DNA from: Callipepla californica brunnescens
Taxonomy: Eukaryota > Chordata > Aves > Galliformes > Odontophoridae
Direction: 5' to 3'
NCBI GenBank assembly: GCA_023055505.1
Contig: JALIRH010000122.1
Span: 372,001 to 436,000, forward strand
Length of the DNA: 64,000 bases
Position numbers and translations under genes: made by a program. Position 1 is the stretch's first letter. Every line of letters begins with the position of its first letter. The notes under the pieces are model-generated. The model was given only the letters and a program-made list of their open reading frames with translations, was not told the DNA's origin and made no database searches. Positions 34,867 through 48,600 of the stretch are shown in pieces.

Positions 34867-35811
34867 TGATAGTGAACTGGGGAGTGTGAAGGGGTGAAGA
34901 TACTTGAGATTAAGCAGGATTGGTAAATCAGCAGGGTGAAGTCTGTGTGGTTGGCTTAAATCCAAGCAGTACCATTGTAAAATAAGCAGGAGTTGTGTTA
35001 GTTCCCATGAGGACTTGAGCTTAGATAACGTTTGTCCACTTAGCCTTGACACTGAGCCATATCTCCATTAACAGGTCTTTAAAAAATGGACTGAAAACTG
35101 TACAGTACAGGACTGGCATCCTCTGTACTGCTCTCTTGTGTTTACTACGTTGGAATAACTGGAGTTAGCCCTACTTGGAGAAAAAAATCCCATTTAGATT
35201 CAGTTGTCCAACCCGGGAACCAGCATATCCAAAAGCGTTTCTGGACGTAGCAGGGCTTTTAGCAGCACTGTGGGTGCTTCCTCTCCTAGTGGCTGTTCGT
35301 AGCTGATGGGCCTTGCAGACCAACTGCAGTGTTATTTGTGTGAGGTGCTAAGAAAATGCTGGACTAAACTGTGGTGACAGGCTTAAGCTGCACAAGTGCT
35401 AAAGACTTTTTTTTTTTGAGAAAGAGTGAAGAAAAAAAGACAAAAATGAATGTGAGATATTCCAGGAGCTAATTTGGTTTATAGGGAAGAAAGTCAGTCT
35501 GTTCATGGAGTGTGTGATGTTGCGACTAATGGAAATGCTCTTTTGTTCTGATGGCCCTTTTTCCAAAAACATTGCTTCTAGAAGCAAACAAACTGAATGG
35601 AGAGACGAAGCACTTTGGGTAAGCGTACAGAGGTGTCCTCGAGCTGTTTGCCACTTGTCTTTTTGCAAGAAGTGATTCAGATTTCCACTGCCGTGGAGCA
35701 CCAGCTGGGAGCAATGCAGAGAGGGGCTGTGTGCTTCCAAGAGCCAGTGCAGCCTGGAGCATCCCGACAAACCCAGAGCTGGAGCCACCTTCATTTATAT
35801 ATTTATTCATG

Positions 35812-35835
35812 TTATTATTATTATTTTTTTTTTTG
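35812..35835 (+). repeat. (TTA)n followed by poly(T)
   Basis: A short TTA repeat passes into a T run. It is simple sequence in the region 3' of the IPMK stop. Confidence 0.75.
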
Positions 35836-37052
35836 CCCCATTTGGCATATGGGCAGGCTGTATGATTTGAAAGTAGTCCTGCTTCCTTCTTTGTTTCTTT
35901 TTTTCCACCCACAGGAAGAAGTCAGAATTAAGGCTTTCATGCAGAATGTTTGAGATTGGGGTGGTGGTGTGTCTCCTGTCTGTACTTTGCAGGTGGCTGT
36001 CCTGACATGCACATACAGGCAGCTGTATCAAAGTGATGATGGAGGAGTCATGCCATGCGTAAAGATTTTAACGCTTTAAGCAAGCTCCACAAGCCAAACT
36101 TCTTAGAATGGATTTAGTCCATGCATCTTTTACATGTGGACTCGACATGACGGCGTGGCCTTGCTGCTATCTCTGTATGATGTTCTGCACTATGCACTCA
36201 TCGGTGTATGCATCCTTAGGAGTTCTTGATTTGACATCCATTTTCTTCTTGAAATGAAGTTGGAGCTAGAGCTCCATTTTAGATCCTGGCTTAATTGAAA
36301 GAAACGGGGTATTGTGTAGAACTGATGTGATTTCTAACATTTTTTTTTTACATGATAGAGCTAATATTGGCCAATACATTGAAGAATCAAGACAGCCAGC
36401 AAGGTGATGTTTTTGAAGCATGGGCGACGATGCTTACAGGAGGGACAGTAAAATCATGTTAAAATTTTCCTGCAAATTCTGGTGATGGCAGCGGGGAAAA
36501 TATCAGGAAGATCAAGTGTTTCTTCCAGCCGGCATTTCCACTGCACCATGTAGTTAATGTGTTCCCAGCTCTCTGTGAACTAGTTTAACCATATTCTAGG
36601 AAGGGTTTTTGGTTCCGCTGGCTTTCATGCTGATTGCTGTGATAGAGTTGAGATGTTTTATCCCATGAATAGTGAATGCTAGGGTAGTCTAGGCTGGTGG
36701 TGGCCGTGTAACTATAAACTCACAGTGCTTTTCAGGGGAAAACATTTCTATTACTCATTTTTTTTTCTCCGTAATTCATCTCTACTGTATTTTAATCCAT
36801 TTTTGCCAGAGAAATCAGACATCTGCCTCAAAGGAGTCAGTTATTGAAAGTGATCTATATGCTCTCAGTGTAAGTGTGTTCTCCTGTCTCTTTGTTAAGA
36901 TAAACGTCTTCAGTGTTTGAATGCTCTTTAAGTATTGATTGTTGTGTTGGCTGTGGCAGTGTTTGTAATGCACCTGGAATATCGTTAAACTGTCAGATTA
37001 GTTTGAATTTAAAAAGTAAAATAATTTTAACAGGTTTTTTTTTTTTTAAAGC

Positions 37053-37452
37053 CATAGATTCATAGATACATTAGGTTGGAAAGGATCATCCAGTCCAAAC
37101 ATCCTCCTACCACCATCCCTACCCACCAAGCTACTAAATCAAATCCCTTAGCACCTCATCTAAACGCTTCTTGAACAGCGCTAGGAATGGTGTCTCAACT
37201 AGGCAGGCCATTCCAGTGCCTGACCACTCTTTCCGAGAAAAATTTTTTCCTCAAATCTAATCTAAATCTTCCCCGACGCAACTTGTGGCCATTCCCTCTC
37301 GTCCTGTCATTAGTTACCTGGGAGAAGAGGCCGACCCCCTCCTCACTACAGCCTCCCTTCAGGAAGTGGTAGAGTGAGATAAGGTCTCCTCTGAGCCTCC
37401 TTTTCTCCAGACTAAACAATCCCAGCTCCCTCAGCCACTCCTCGTAAGACTT
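37053..37452 (-). mobile_element. CR1 LINE 3' fragment
   Basis: The minus strand encodes [20 protein letters not shown] and continues through the RTRGNG block, as in the 10.2-kb copy, with a CATAGATTCATAGAT-like end. About 400 bp remain, and the copy is 5'-truncated. Confidence 0.9.
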
Positions 37453-39090
37453 GAAGTTATTATGGATGTATTTCTGTTAACTTAAAACGTAGCTTGAGAG
37501 ATAACAGTATTTTTAATAGGAAGTTGTGTAAATAACGCTTGCTGTAGAAGTGTTGTGGCACAGTACCAAACATGAGTTCAAGCCCACAGTGGCGTTCTAT
37601 TTACGTTGTTCTTGCACACTTTAGATTTGGTGTTTGTAGTGTCTTGTATCTGGTCAGATCAGATTGTTTTCACTTACAGTTGGAGCTGTATTCGCAGAAG
37701 TGATAGGAAAAAGCAAACTTAGCACTAAACATAATGCATTACCACTGAGCTCTCTCCCTGCCAGTGATACCTCTCGTTTGTTGTCCGTGTGGCATGGACA
37801 GGGCTTATGACAGACCTGTGGTCATGTCCACAGGCTCTTGGGTACCTCTGTCCAATAAAACTGTAAGCAGGTCCCTTCCCAGGACTGGGGTGGGATTTGA
37901 GTGCTGCTGTCACTGATGAAACCTGTCTGTTTTCATTTTAAGCAATAAGAGATTGATTGGGTAGAATCAATTGTCAAAAGGGAAGATGTGTGTAAGCGTT
38001 GTCATTCACGTGTTCTCTAAGAATATACTTCTTAAGACTTTCTACCTAGGTGATAATGAGAACTGTGTATAGGCTTACCTAAGAAGAGTGAATTGTTTAT
38101 GTTTTTACAAAGAAGCATTTACATATATGATATTTTTGGATATGGGTGGAATTTGCTGCATGAATTGCATTGGAAAACTATTATACCATTATGAAATGCT
38201 GAAAATGTTTTAACCAAATCGTTGTTAAGCACTGAAATTCACATCCAACTTGTACCAGTTTCTATTTTTCTGCTGTAATGCATAGTCTGGCTGTTCTTTT
38301 CTGTAACTCTACAGTTTTGTGTAGGATTTGTCAAGTCTCACTCAGTGGATTAGGAAATAGCTGACTCCCTTTAGTTTGATGAACAGAGTGCACGTGTTTT
38401 TTTTCTTAAACTAATTTCATTGTGTTATTCCTTTGAAGCACCTAGAGAACCATTCCCCACCTACAGGGAGCACCCGCTGGGGTAAGTGTGGGCCATGCAG
38501 GACCAAGAGTGGGAATCATCACATGTAGCTGCAGCAAAGGGGAGGCATGATCTGCATTGCCTTGACACCAGCAATGTTTATAACCCAAACTGAGAAACCT
38601 TTGCCACTGTTATTTCACTTTGCAATGTGAAGTTCTGTCAAGTGTAAGACGGTAGGCAGTAGGTTAGAGGCTCATATCTGCTGTTCCAAGTTCAGTTGTT
38701 CGTTCTCTCCCCCGTGTTTTTTCCATTGAGCTTTCCTCTGGAGTGCCTTCTTAAGCCATTGCCCTAGGGCCACGGGTGACTGCCTGTAGTGGCATTTTAG
38801 CACAGAATGTGCTTGGATTGGAGAGTGGATAGTATGTTTTGTGAAATTTGCTTGTGTGTGTTTTCTAGAGAATATTCTGGGAGCAAGGTGAGTGATGGCT
38901 AAAGTGGGCACGATGTTTTCTTGCTGCAGTCGGTACTGACGTTCAGTTTAAGAAGGTAGAACAGGGAGCAGTGTGCTGCCAGTTGTGTGTCTGTGGCCAT
39001 TTGTAATGAAAGCTGCAGAGCAGGTTGTCAGCAAAAAGGGCAAATGTAATTATTTTGTCAGCGTTTAAAAGGGGAAAAATGAAAAAAAAG

Positions 39091-39386
39091 TGCATGGGAA
39101 TTGCTGACTCATGGCCTAAACCACTGATTGAGCACCTGAAGGAAAGATCTGATCAGCCCTGGGAGCGCAGGTGAAGGCAGTTCACCTATGTGACCAGAAC
39201 GGATGGAGCCAGGCTCAGTCTCTTAGACTCATTTAAGGGCTGACTGCTGCTGAGGTTGGATCTCTTGTTGGAGATCTCTCTTTTGGAGTCCCTTCCCGTG
39301 AGCCTAGATCTTTGCAGATGGGTGAGCTTTTGTTTTCCTTCTTTTTGTAACACCTCTGTGTTTGCGCCGGTCTCTTTGCCTTTACA
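39091..39386 (+). repeat. Diverged LTR related to the intronic ERV family
   Basis: This stretch begins TGCATGGGAATTG and shares landmarks in order with the 337-bp LTR: CTAAACCACTGATTGA, CATTTAAGGGCTGAC, GGATCTCTTGTTGGAGATC and GGTGAGC. It ends CTTTACA. It is about 40 bp shorter and much diverged, so it is an older relative or a sister subfamily. Flanking AAAG-rich sequence is consistent with an eroded duplication. Confidence 0.75.
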
Positions 39387-42300
39387 AAAGCTAAAGAGTA
39401 TATGGCAGAAAACAGACTTCAAGAAACATCTCTTAACTGTGGTCTTAAGTTTGATGGAGATGGGCACTATGTATTTGGAGTTTAGTCTCTGTGTGTTGTA
39501 CAACATTTAACAGAAAATGGTCACCAAGAACAAAGGTACTTTAAAACAGAAAATCCTTGTGTTTGAATTGTGTACACCAGTCCCCCAATTTTTTTTTTTC
39601 TAAATAAAATAAGTGACTTATGAACTGACTTCTAAACCTGAATATAATGAAACCAGAGTGCACGACGGCACTTTAATGCTCTGGGAACTGTACTGGAAGA
39701 TAAATGAAAGCATGTAAAATGGCACCCGATGCTGTGTTGTTAATTGCTTTTAAAATCTAAAGTTCTGCATTTATTATGCTTGATAGATGAATGTATCAGG
39801 CCTGGTCTCAGTTTCTTTGATTCGAGAGTCTAATGCCGTCACTCCGTCTCCTCTGATTTTTGTGTTGGACTGTGACTTCATTTGTTATCTTTGCCATTAT
39901 TGGACTGCGGGGGTATTGTTAAAATTACATGTCTTTATTTTATAGAACATTGTGTTCTGCTATCTACCAACTTTTGTAATTTAATTGATTCTAGTTGATA
40001 CTTAGAGTCATTCTAATAGCTGTATATTTGGCAAAATATTAAAATTTTCTGCAAGTGACTTGCAAGTAGAATTGGTTTCTTTTCTAAACAGGAAGGCTGT
40101 TGGTAAAGTGTTTTACTAGATATACCTGTGCTGATTGAGTCCTCTTTCTTGGCCCACTTTCCTGCATGTTGTGTGAGTACGCTGGATCTAATAAGTTTGG
40201 CTTACCACTGTGTTGTTGCATCCATTGGCATTGATTGTTGGGAATACCTGCCATGGTATGTAAGAACTGTCTCTTAAATGACTCCCTAAAAGAGGCAATA
40301 AAAAGCAGGAATTTTCAGAAAGTTGGGACAATTCAAGCCCTGGTGAGTAAGAATGTGGCTGTTTTACTCCAGATGACTTAAACCTGAAGTTTGCCTTTTT
40401 GATTGAAAGCTGTGGAAAAAGTCCTGTGTTACAAGGCTTGAAGCTGGCTTCATTTTCTTCTTGTCTTTTGAGAAGAGGGCAAATAATCAGGACAAGGAGC
40501 ACCTCACCTTTGTGATTTGGTCTGTAAAGCAAGAACACATGGGTTGTCCTCAGAGGGCTTCATCTGAGCTGTGTGTGAGATGGAGATGAATCAGGAATTC
40601 AAAACAGATGCTGCACGTCATAGAGCTGAGGTCATGAGGATGAAACAATCTGCAGGTGGAACTTGGCCCATTACCTGAAGGGGATGGGGCAGTAGTGCTG
40701 CTTACTTTCTATGTGATAACAGGATCCACAGGAAGGCATTTGCTGCCTGTGTTAGGGTAGTTATCGCTTTGCAGATGTGAAAAACAAATGAATTGGCTGA
40801 TGGGTGTGATGGTTGTAATTGTATTTGAACAGCTGGTGCCAATTAATAGTATTTTCCAGGTAAGGGATACTTGTAGACAGTGCCTGCTAGTTATTCTGAA
40901 ATATTGAACATGGCGCTCTGACTTCACACCATCCATTCCAGTAAATTAGTTCAATTGTTTATGCAGGCAGCCACTGGGGGGGAAAAGATAGGAAAATAAA
41001 GCTGTGGGCACATAACTGACTGCTGTGGAAGTTATAACCCTTTATCAGCTCCTGAAAGGTTATCCTTGTATTAAGGGGCTATGAAGATATGAACATGTTC
41101 AGTAATCTCAGTGTTTTGCTGGGTTTGTGTGCAGCCTGTGCTTCTGAGTTGGAGAAATGAGGAAAAACAGGATGAGGGTGGGAAGTGTAAGGAGAAATTG
41201 AGTGCAGCCCATTTTTCTACAGCTATGTAAGCTTTGCAACGTGGCTAGCAATGAAAACTTGATTTTGTTAGCAAATTCAGTGGATATAAATAGGGCAAGC
41301 AGATGGGAAGTTCTCAAATATATGCTGTGCCGAAGTACCAGTTTAGCAAAATTATGTTTATAAAAGAAATGTCAGAAACAAAGTGGAAAATGCTACCGTG
41401 AAAATACTGACTTCTTGGACTTTGGTTGACACAAACTTTCATTCTCAAATACTGGGACTCCGCAAAGGGAGCAGCGTCTGCTTTGGGATGTTTTGGCATC
41501 CTCTTCATGGACGAAAAGCCATTCCTGTGGCCTCCAGTTTCTCCAATACCTGGTCATTTAACTTGGTGGGCAGGAGAGAGAATTCCAGGGGAACCTCATG
41601 TTCAGTAGCTACCAAAAGCTCTTAGTAACTTGTTTTGAACAGAGATACAAGTTACTACTGTGTAAGTACATGAGAGCAATGGGTCTCCCATCACTTGCCT
41701 GTTTTGTTTTCAGAGTACTGTCAGAAAGCAGAGCTGGATGGACCCTCATGTGGAGTCGTGCCCTCTCTTTAGGTCTTACCCCATTTAAAGTCACTGTGGG
41801 GTTGCCATGTCTTCCAGGATCCTACTCGGGTCACCTAGAACCTCTCTGCTCTTGTTTTACTGCAGGTAGATCAAAATGTTCATGTTGACTGAGCGACTTC
41901 TCCCTGTTACAGCTCTAATCCATCTGGTGGGAGGAAAATATTTTCAATCTGTAAAGCTCTGGGATGCTGGCAGTGGGATTGAGTACCAGGGACCTTTTCC
42001 AGCACTATGCTGCTCTCCTCAGTGTGTAGTGAAACTCCAGTGTAATCCATGAAGCTGCAGTGCTTGGCACAAGCTGAAGCTATAACTGTTAATAGTGCAA
42101 GCTTCACAAAGAAAAATAGTGTCATTGTGAAGTGACAGTGTGGCCTCAGCCTTCCTGTTTTCTTCTCTTAAATCTGATATTGACTAAACTTACATATTAG
42201 AGCTGTATTTTTAAATTTGACGGAGAAAGGTAAATGTTTTTATCAATTCAACTGATTTGTAGTCTGAAGGAAAATGAAAGCAATAAAGTGGAAGAAGAGC

Positions 42301-43964
42301 AACACAGGCATCAAAGCAGCAGTAACAGTATGCCTGAGTCAACAGATGTATTTTTATGAGCTTGTAATTATCACAGCAGATTAGAAAAATGGACTGTGTT
42401 ACCAAGAGACCATGAGCTGGGCTGTTTGCACAAGTGCTTCATTTGTGTTGTTAAGCAAATGAAAGCAAAATCATGACCCACGTGCATCTTTTTTTTTTCA
42501 TTCAACTAGTTATTGAAGCTAATCAAAACACATCCAACTGAATTTTTGGGTCTGATCAAACCCTCAGCAGCCCACACTGGTTTTTGTAGGAGCCTTTGGC
42601 TGTTCTCTGTGGGGGATTTTGCTTCTGGTCCTGATTTTTTTTCAATCAAAAGTAACTGTAAGGCATTTTTCATTGTCAGTGTTTTGTTTCAGCTCTGTGA
42701 GTCCTTTAACTGCTCAGTGAGACAGCCTCAAACCAGTGTGCTGGTTACTGGGGCAGGGAGTGACGAGGTTGTCAGTCCTGTGTGCTGCCCCTGGATTACA
42801 ACAGAGATTTGGTTAAACAGGGACAACATTTTGACCATCAGTTGTCAGTCTACAATTCCCAAATAGATTTGGATTTTAAAATTAAGGTCTGGGAGGTCTA
42901 TGCTACCTTGCAATTTCAGAGACCTTCTGGAAGACAGAATAATGAATATTGGAAATGGCAGCTTCTCCAGGAGGAAACCCTGTGGCTTTTGAATGAGATA
43001 TGGATGAGAACAAAGTCCCCAAATCCTCTGTGCATCTTCAGGAGGTTAGAGGCACTGAGGGGGTGGTGGTGAGGGGGATGCTGCAGTCCCTGGACATGTT
43101 TGGCAGATGGGATGTGGCACAGGTCCCTGATTTTGCTTCTGATTGAGCCTTCATCCTCTCAGCCCTCCAGATGAAGCTCTTTAATCAGTTTCCTCAATAA
43201 ATTGGCCCTCAAAAGCAGCTTAGTGATGAGTCGATAACCAGCTGCACTGCCATGGTCAGGAAAGAAAGGATTCTGAGCAGGAGGGCACCAGCAGCTCCCA
43301 GCAGGGATTTCTCTTGTTTCTGAGGATGGCTGTACAGTGAGAATTCAGCCAGAAACCTTGGCAGAGCTCCTGAAGGCATCATGTTAACCTGTTGGTGTAC
43401 TGAAAATGAAGGAAATGGCTGTTTTCTCTTATTAAATACAGTAATAGTTGGTGGGAGGATGGTACTCAGGCATCAGGGAAGTAGAGCACTGGAAACTGAG
43501 GGGGTACTGAAGTGCATGGGACAGCTGAGGAAGCAATTATTGCTGGTAATACATAGGAGGGGTAGAGGAGAGCCCCTTGACAGCTACTGGGGCTCTCCTT
43601 GGATTTGTGCTACCAAACCATGCTGCCCAGTGAAGCTGCTTCATTCTTCCCAAATACCTGCCTTGATTTTTCATTGCAAGGATTTTGCTGGCTCCCACTG
43701 TCCAGCATGTGCCTGCAAGGTTTCCTGGGTGCACAGTCCCTAGCTCATGTCTGCATGTACAGGCGTGAGGCTCCCAAGATGTCAGAAGGACAGCAGTGAT
43801 TTGAGGCCTCCCAGCTGCTTCTCAGCCTTTAGGAGCATTAATAATGCTGCAAAATAGAAGGGCTGTGTGTGAGAAAAATGAGTCTGTCAAAAGTCATTCT
43901 GATCACACCGAGGAACAGGCGTGCTAATGATATTCCTATGCTTTTTTCTAATTCTCTTAGTTTT
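39387..43964. other. Intergenic DNA
   Basis: No gene, RNA or clear repeat is recognisable on either strand here. Open frames are short and unconserved in appearance. Confidence 0.6.
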
Positions 43965-43978
43965 GTTGGAATAGATAC

Positions 43979-44329
43979 TGGGTACTGTGGATAACGGCAA
44001 GAGTGTGAGCCAGACAGAGCTGCTGGCTCTGCAGGAATTTGACCACTAGCCTTGGATGCAGGCTGTGTAAAGATAGGCTGACAAGATCAAGATAACCGCA
44101 TTCAAGGAATGTAAAGAAATAGGACAAACAGGATATAGCAACAGAAAGCGATTCAGATGATTAAGAGTGCCTTGTTAAAACGTTTTACCTTAAGGAATGT
44201 AATCTTCTCCCAGTCAGATCTTAACACATGCAGCCTTTCTGTGTATACAAGCTTTGAGTTGTTGCTTAATAAATTGAACATTAGCTTGCATCAAGCTGGG
44301 TTCCTGTCCCTTCATTGCACCGGGGTACA
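43979..44329 (+). repeat. Probable solo LTR of a different retroviral family
   Basis: The order of a TATA-like TGTATACAAGC near 44241, AATAAA at 44268-44273 and an end CACCGGGGTACA at 44329 is typical of an avian LTR 3' half. The left boundary is approximate and no clear target duplication is visible. It is unrelated in sequence to the 337-bp LTR family. Alternatively it may be a chance promoter-like arrangement. Confidence 0.45.
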
Positions 44330-44345
44330 ATAGAACTGAGCTTTA

Positions 44346-44429
44346 AAACCACTTTATTTTCTCCCTTACTATCTCGTTTTGTACTGGAAACCACTTTATT
44401 TTCTCTCTTACTTTCTTGTTTTGTACTGG
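44346..44429 (+). repeat. Two-copy 42-bp tandem repeat
   Basis: Units at 44346-44387 and 44388-44429 share AAACCACTTTATTTTCTC and TTTTGTACTGG, with about three mismatches. They lie just right of the probable LTR end. Confidence 0.85.
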
Positions 44430-45285
44430 AACGCAGTTGCTGACAGAGCTAACTTGGTGTTGGAAATCGTTGTTTTTCAGTCAAGATTTGATTCAGTTTG
44501 CTGGTTTGGCATTATTCTAACTCTTGTTTCACAGGTATAAAGCTAATGATAGAGATTATCTTGTCTGTACCTTCAGAAATTGAAGCTTTGCATCTATCAG
44601 ATTTTGCTGGAAGAGTGCCTCTCTGATATCTCAGAAGAAGTAATGATTTCCATGGTGATTCACCCCTATAGGTTTGTGTGATATGCATCCATGTTCTGTT
44701 TCGTAGGTAACTTGACTTGTAATATTTTTTTTTAAATGGATTGGATGCCCTCCTCACAGAGACAGCTGATACATAGGCTTGTAGCATAGGAAACATTGTT
44801 TTAGTTTTCCTTCATTTTCTGTTCTGATTAGCAACATAGGAGCTAAATATGTTTCTTCACCTTCACTAATTCTGCCACTGTCTCTTCCTTTTGGACTAGC
44901 ATTCAGCATCAGAGGCCTGGCTTTGCATTCACACTGGGATCCCAAGCATCAGGGTACATCCATGTTAGCAATGTGTTTATCCTCCTCACTTGCTGGTCAG
45001 AAGGACTTAAGTGGCCTAACACAGCCCATCCATTGGCTGCATTTTCAGTTAGTCCCAGGGTCTTCATGAGACTTGTGCTCTTCTGCAGTGCTCTGGAAAC
45101 AGGGAAAGAAGGTGGCCTCCATAAGGACCAATATAGTTAGCCTAGCTGCTTTTCCTACATCAGTGCTAAGCAAGACAGTTCAAAATGTTTTATTAGCTTG
45201 GTGGCTTCATTGTTGTTGTTTGAAAATTATGCTAATTTGTGGAAGGGAAGGGCAATATTCAGGCCTGACATTTCTGAATGATGAG

Positions 45286-45618
45286 TGTAGGGCAAATAAC
45301 CCCAAGAAAAGCACTCAAGGAAGTAGTGCGAAAGGTGGTATATTTTTGGTAGGCTTAAGTAGATGGTATACAAACAAATAGTAAAAGAGAGTGGCTCACT
45401 TTGATGATGGTCGAGGCTCGCTAATAACTCCACCAGGGAGGGATCTCCAACAAGAGATCCTTCCCTGCTGGTGGTCAGCCCTTAAATGGGGTCTTGGGAG
45501 AGGTGGAGTCAAACTCCACCCCTTTCAATCACACTCAGTTGTGCCCCTGCAGCTGACTCAGGGCTTGCCTCAGGTGATCAATCAGTGGTTCAGGCCGTGA
45601 TTCAACAGTTCCCATACA
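45286..45618 (-). repeat. Solo LTR of the intronic ERV family (minus strand)
   Basis: The plus strand runs from TGTAGGGCAAATAACCCC to AGTTCCCATACA, the reverse complement of the LTR. No internal sequence flanks it on either side, so it is a solo LTR left by LTR-LTR recombination. GATGAG occurs directly on both sides. It is nearly identical to the solo LTR at 56884-57216 and belongs to a subfamily distinct from the intronic provirus (ATTGATCACC, CATCATCAAAGTGAGCC). Confidence 0.93.
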
Positions 45619-48600
45619 GATGAGGGAGAAGCAAAGCAACTTGTGATCCTTCTGCTAATTACCATGGTACTTCAGTTTTTGGAAACCTATTTAACTTGGG
45701 GCTGCTCAGAGGCATTAAAATGCTATTTGACAATCATAAGTTGTATATCACATCGCTTCCTTTGCATACCTGTAGCAGAAAAGCTATCGTTACAACAAAG
45801 CCTAATTTGAAACTTTTCCATATTCATGACATTATATGAGCTTGGAAAACAAATGCTACCTCAGCAGAGCACAATTAGTGATCACATGGAGTAACTGAAC
45901 TTTAATTGGTTTTAAATTGGAGTCTTCTCTATTTCACTCCCCTGCAGTGTACCACTGAATCTTCAGGTAAAAAAGAAAGTGTCACATTTTCTAAGAAGCC
46001 ATAGGAACATCATTTCTGTTGTTATCTTAAAGGGCTAAGGGCCCAATTATTTCTCACCAGGATGAAGACTTCTTATAAGATCATAGCCAATTAAAAAAGG
46101 TCTCTGGTACTTCATGATCCCTAATATGCTGCTTTTGGTCATAACAAAGAGAAGTCAAGTTTTTTTCCACTGACATCTTGAAAACACTTTTCTTTACAAG
46201 CCCTCATTCCAATAATACTTTAAATCCTTCATAACTAAACCACAGTGCAGTAAATAATGTCACCATTTCTGTTTAAACCTATATTTCTGAAGGGTGAGCA
46301 GGTGTGAAAATTTGCCCAGGCTGTGATGTGGCGTGCAAATAACATTGAGGATGTGCTACAGATTTCTTAACTGGTTCTAGACAGACAGAAAAAAAAAAGA
46401 TGCAGCATACTTTCGGTATTTTTTCTATAATGAGAAAATAATCTGCTTTTGTCTGCAACTATTTAACTGCTTTTTAATGTGTATTATTCATCAGAAATAT
46501 GATTCAGCAACCCAAGTCTACTTGATTCCTGATGAGCTTAGAACTAATTCCTTCTGTGAAGGAGAAGGGGGGAAAAATAGAGCAATTTTGAACTTGAAAT
46601 CTTCCTTAACCAAACTCTGACTACCATTTAATTTCTACCGTTTTGTATTTAATATGGAACATAGCAAAGCAGAAGAGAATAGGTGGTGGCAACAGAGCTT
46701 GAGGGGGTAGCTTGACCTGCAGTGACTGTAAGGTGATGTCTAAGTTCAAATCTTGGAGGAAAAGTTGGAGAGTGATTAGCTGAGTTTTTGACCCTGGATT
46801 TCTAGAGAGCAGGTATGAGATGAATTCCTGTAGGTTTGGCTAAGCAAGGAGCACTGCTATGAACTAAAATACAAAAAGAGCACACAGAAATGCAGACAGA
46901 AGCAGACAATGGAGGAGTATAGAAGCATTTCTCAGGCCCCAAAGGGAGGAAATGAGGAAGGCCGTGGACTGACTGGAGCTAAAAATTAAAAAAAAGTAGC
47001 AAGAGGTGATTTTACAAGAATGCTAGTAGAGAGGAGGGAGTTGAAAGGAAATATTTGTCCATACACAGATGAGGAAGACCAGCTTGCTGTAGGCAATGCA
47101 GTAGGAATTTCAGTGTTCCAGGGCTGCTGTTCCAGAAACTGAGTAGAATGGAAGGCCACGTTCTCTGGGGAAAAAAAATTGAATGCAGATTTTCCCTGTC
47201 TCTAAGAATCTGAAAAGTTGCACTTGGGAGTGTTGTATAAAAACACAACCTAAGCCAGAAGCTCTGAAAGAGGAATAATAAACAGGCTCTGATATTTGTG
47301 TGCAAATAATAATGGGACCACCTTGACCGTCACAAGTGGTTCACCACAATACCTGTTTGTTCCCAACTATTTGAATATTCCCAAGGTTTAACCATCTATT
47401 TTGAAGGAGTCCAAAGGAAAAAAGCAATCTGATAAGGATGTTCTTCAAAATGTTGGTACCACGAGGTGAAAGCTTTAGATCAAATTTAAGTTGTTAATCT
47501 TTTCTAGCCCCTTCTAGCAAATTCCTTCCATGCATAGGGATTGCTAATCATCCTGAAGGCATGAATATCTTCAAAAATACAGTAACCATTCCATGCTTTT
47601 TTCAGCTCTGTGAAACAGGATTCCTCTAGCAGACTTAAAGATTTCCTGAACATTCATGATAATTAATATAGCTGTCCCTTGTGAATGAAGCCTGAATAAA
47701 AGTAAACAATTGGGAGGAGTGGCGATGACAATGATCCAAACATAATGCAAGCAAACCAGGTCCTGCCCATTGGAAGTATCTGAAACACGTGCACAAATGT
47801 TATCTGTGGTAGATACAATTTGGAGATTAAAACTGAGGTGCCTCTGTTTCCTTTTTATGAGATTTTCTGTCTGCAGTGCTATATGTCTGGGTATAATGCA
47901 GAACTGCTTAGGAGAAGTGATCTGATTGTCTTGATACTTTATCTGGACAGTCCAAGGATACTGATAAGTGGTATCAGTACTTTTAGCTACTATTTTATGT
48001 GGGGAGAAAATAGGAAAGAAATGAAGTTCAATTTCTGCATAACATATATAAAATATATATTTTCCTTCATAACTGCTGATGTGCAGGTTGCTTTATTAGC
48101 AAGTAATGCATTTTATCGCTCACAAACACTAGAAAAATTAAGTTATTCATGCCTTGATATAAAGCACTGCTGTATTGTTCTTCCTGTTTCAGGAAGATGG
48201 CATTTACTTTGCTTATTACACAACTTTCTGTTTTTATTATTATGCAAAATGTTAAATATTTTCACATTTCACATGTGTTTAAACAGGACATCTCTTACAC
48301 TGGGAACACAAGGGAATATTTTGATTATGCTGAAAATCTTTTATGCATGTAAGAAAGTCATTGTTTGCATTACCAGTTGTGCACTGAAAAGCATTCACCG
48401 TTTTAGAGAGCCAACACCAGTACCGAATGACCGTAGTAGTAGACACAATGTTAAAGCATTTTGTCTCTAGAAGAGGAAACCGCCCGTTCTAGTTATGCAA
48501 CCATTGGTAAATTATGGTTTTTTAAGGGCAGGCAATGTGTCTCCCTGACTCCCACCATGAATTAATTAATTGTGGCTTTTGAAGTCTTAGTTGTTCAAAC

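Larger units (their letters stand above)
34693..39090 (+). other. IPMK 3' UTR and downstream DNA
   Basis: This stretch probably contains the IPMK 3' UTR, of unknown extent. It also holds a T-rich/TTA microsatellite at 35812-35835 and a CR1 copy at 37053-37452. No other gene is seen. Confidence 0.6.

Noticed and set aside
47820..48470. 216-codon open frame on the plus strand
   Set aside because: It starts at TTG with no upstream ATG, has no recognisable domain, is rich in Leu/Phe/Cys as expected from AT-rich noncoding DNA, and has no promoter or splice context.
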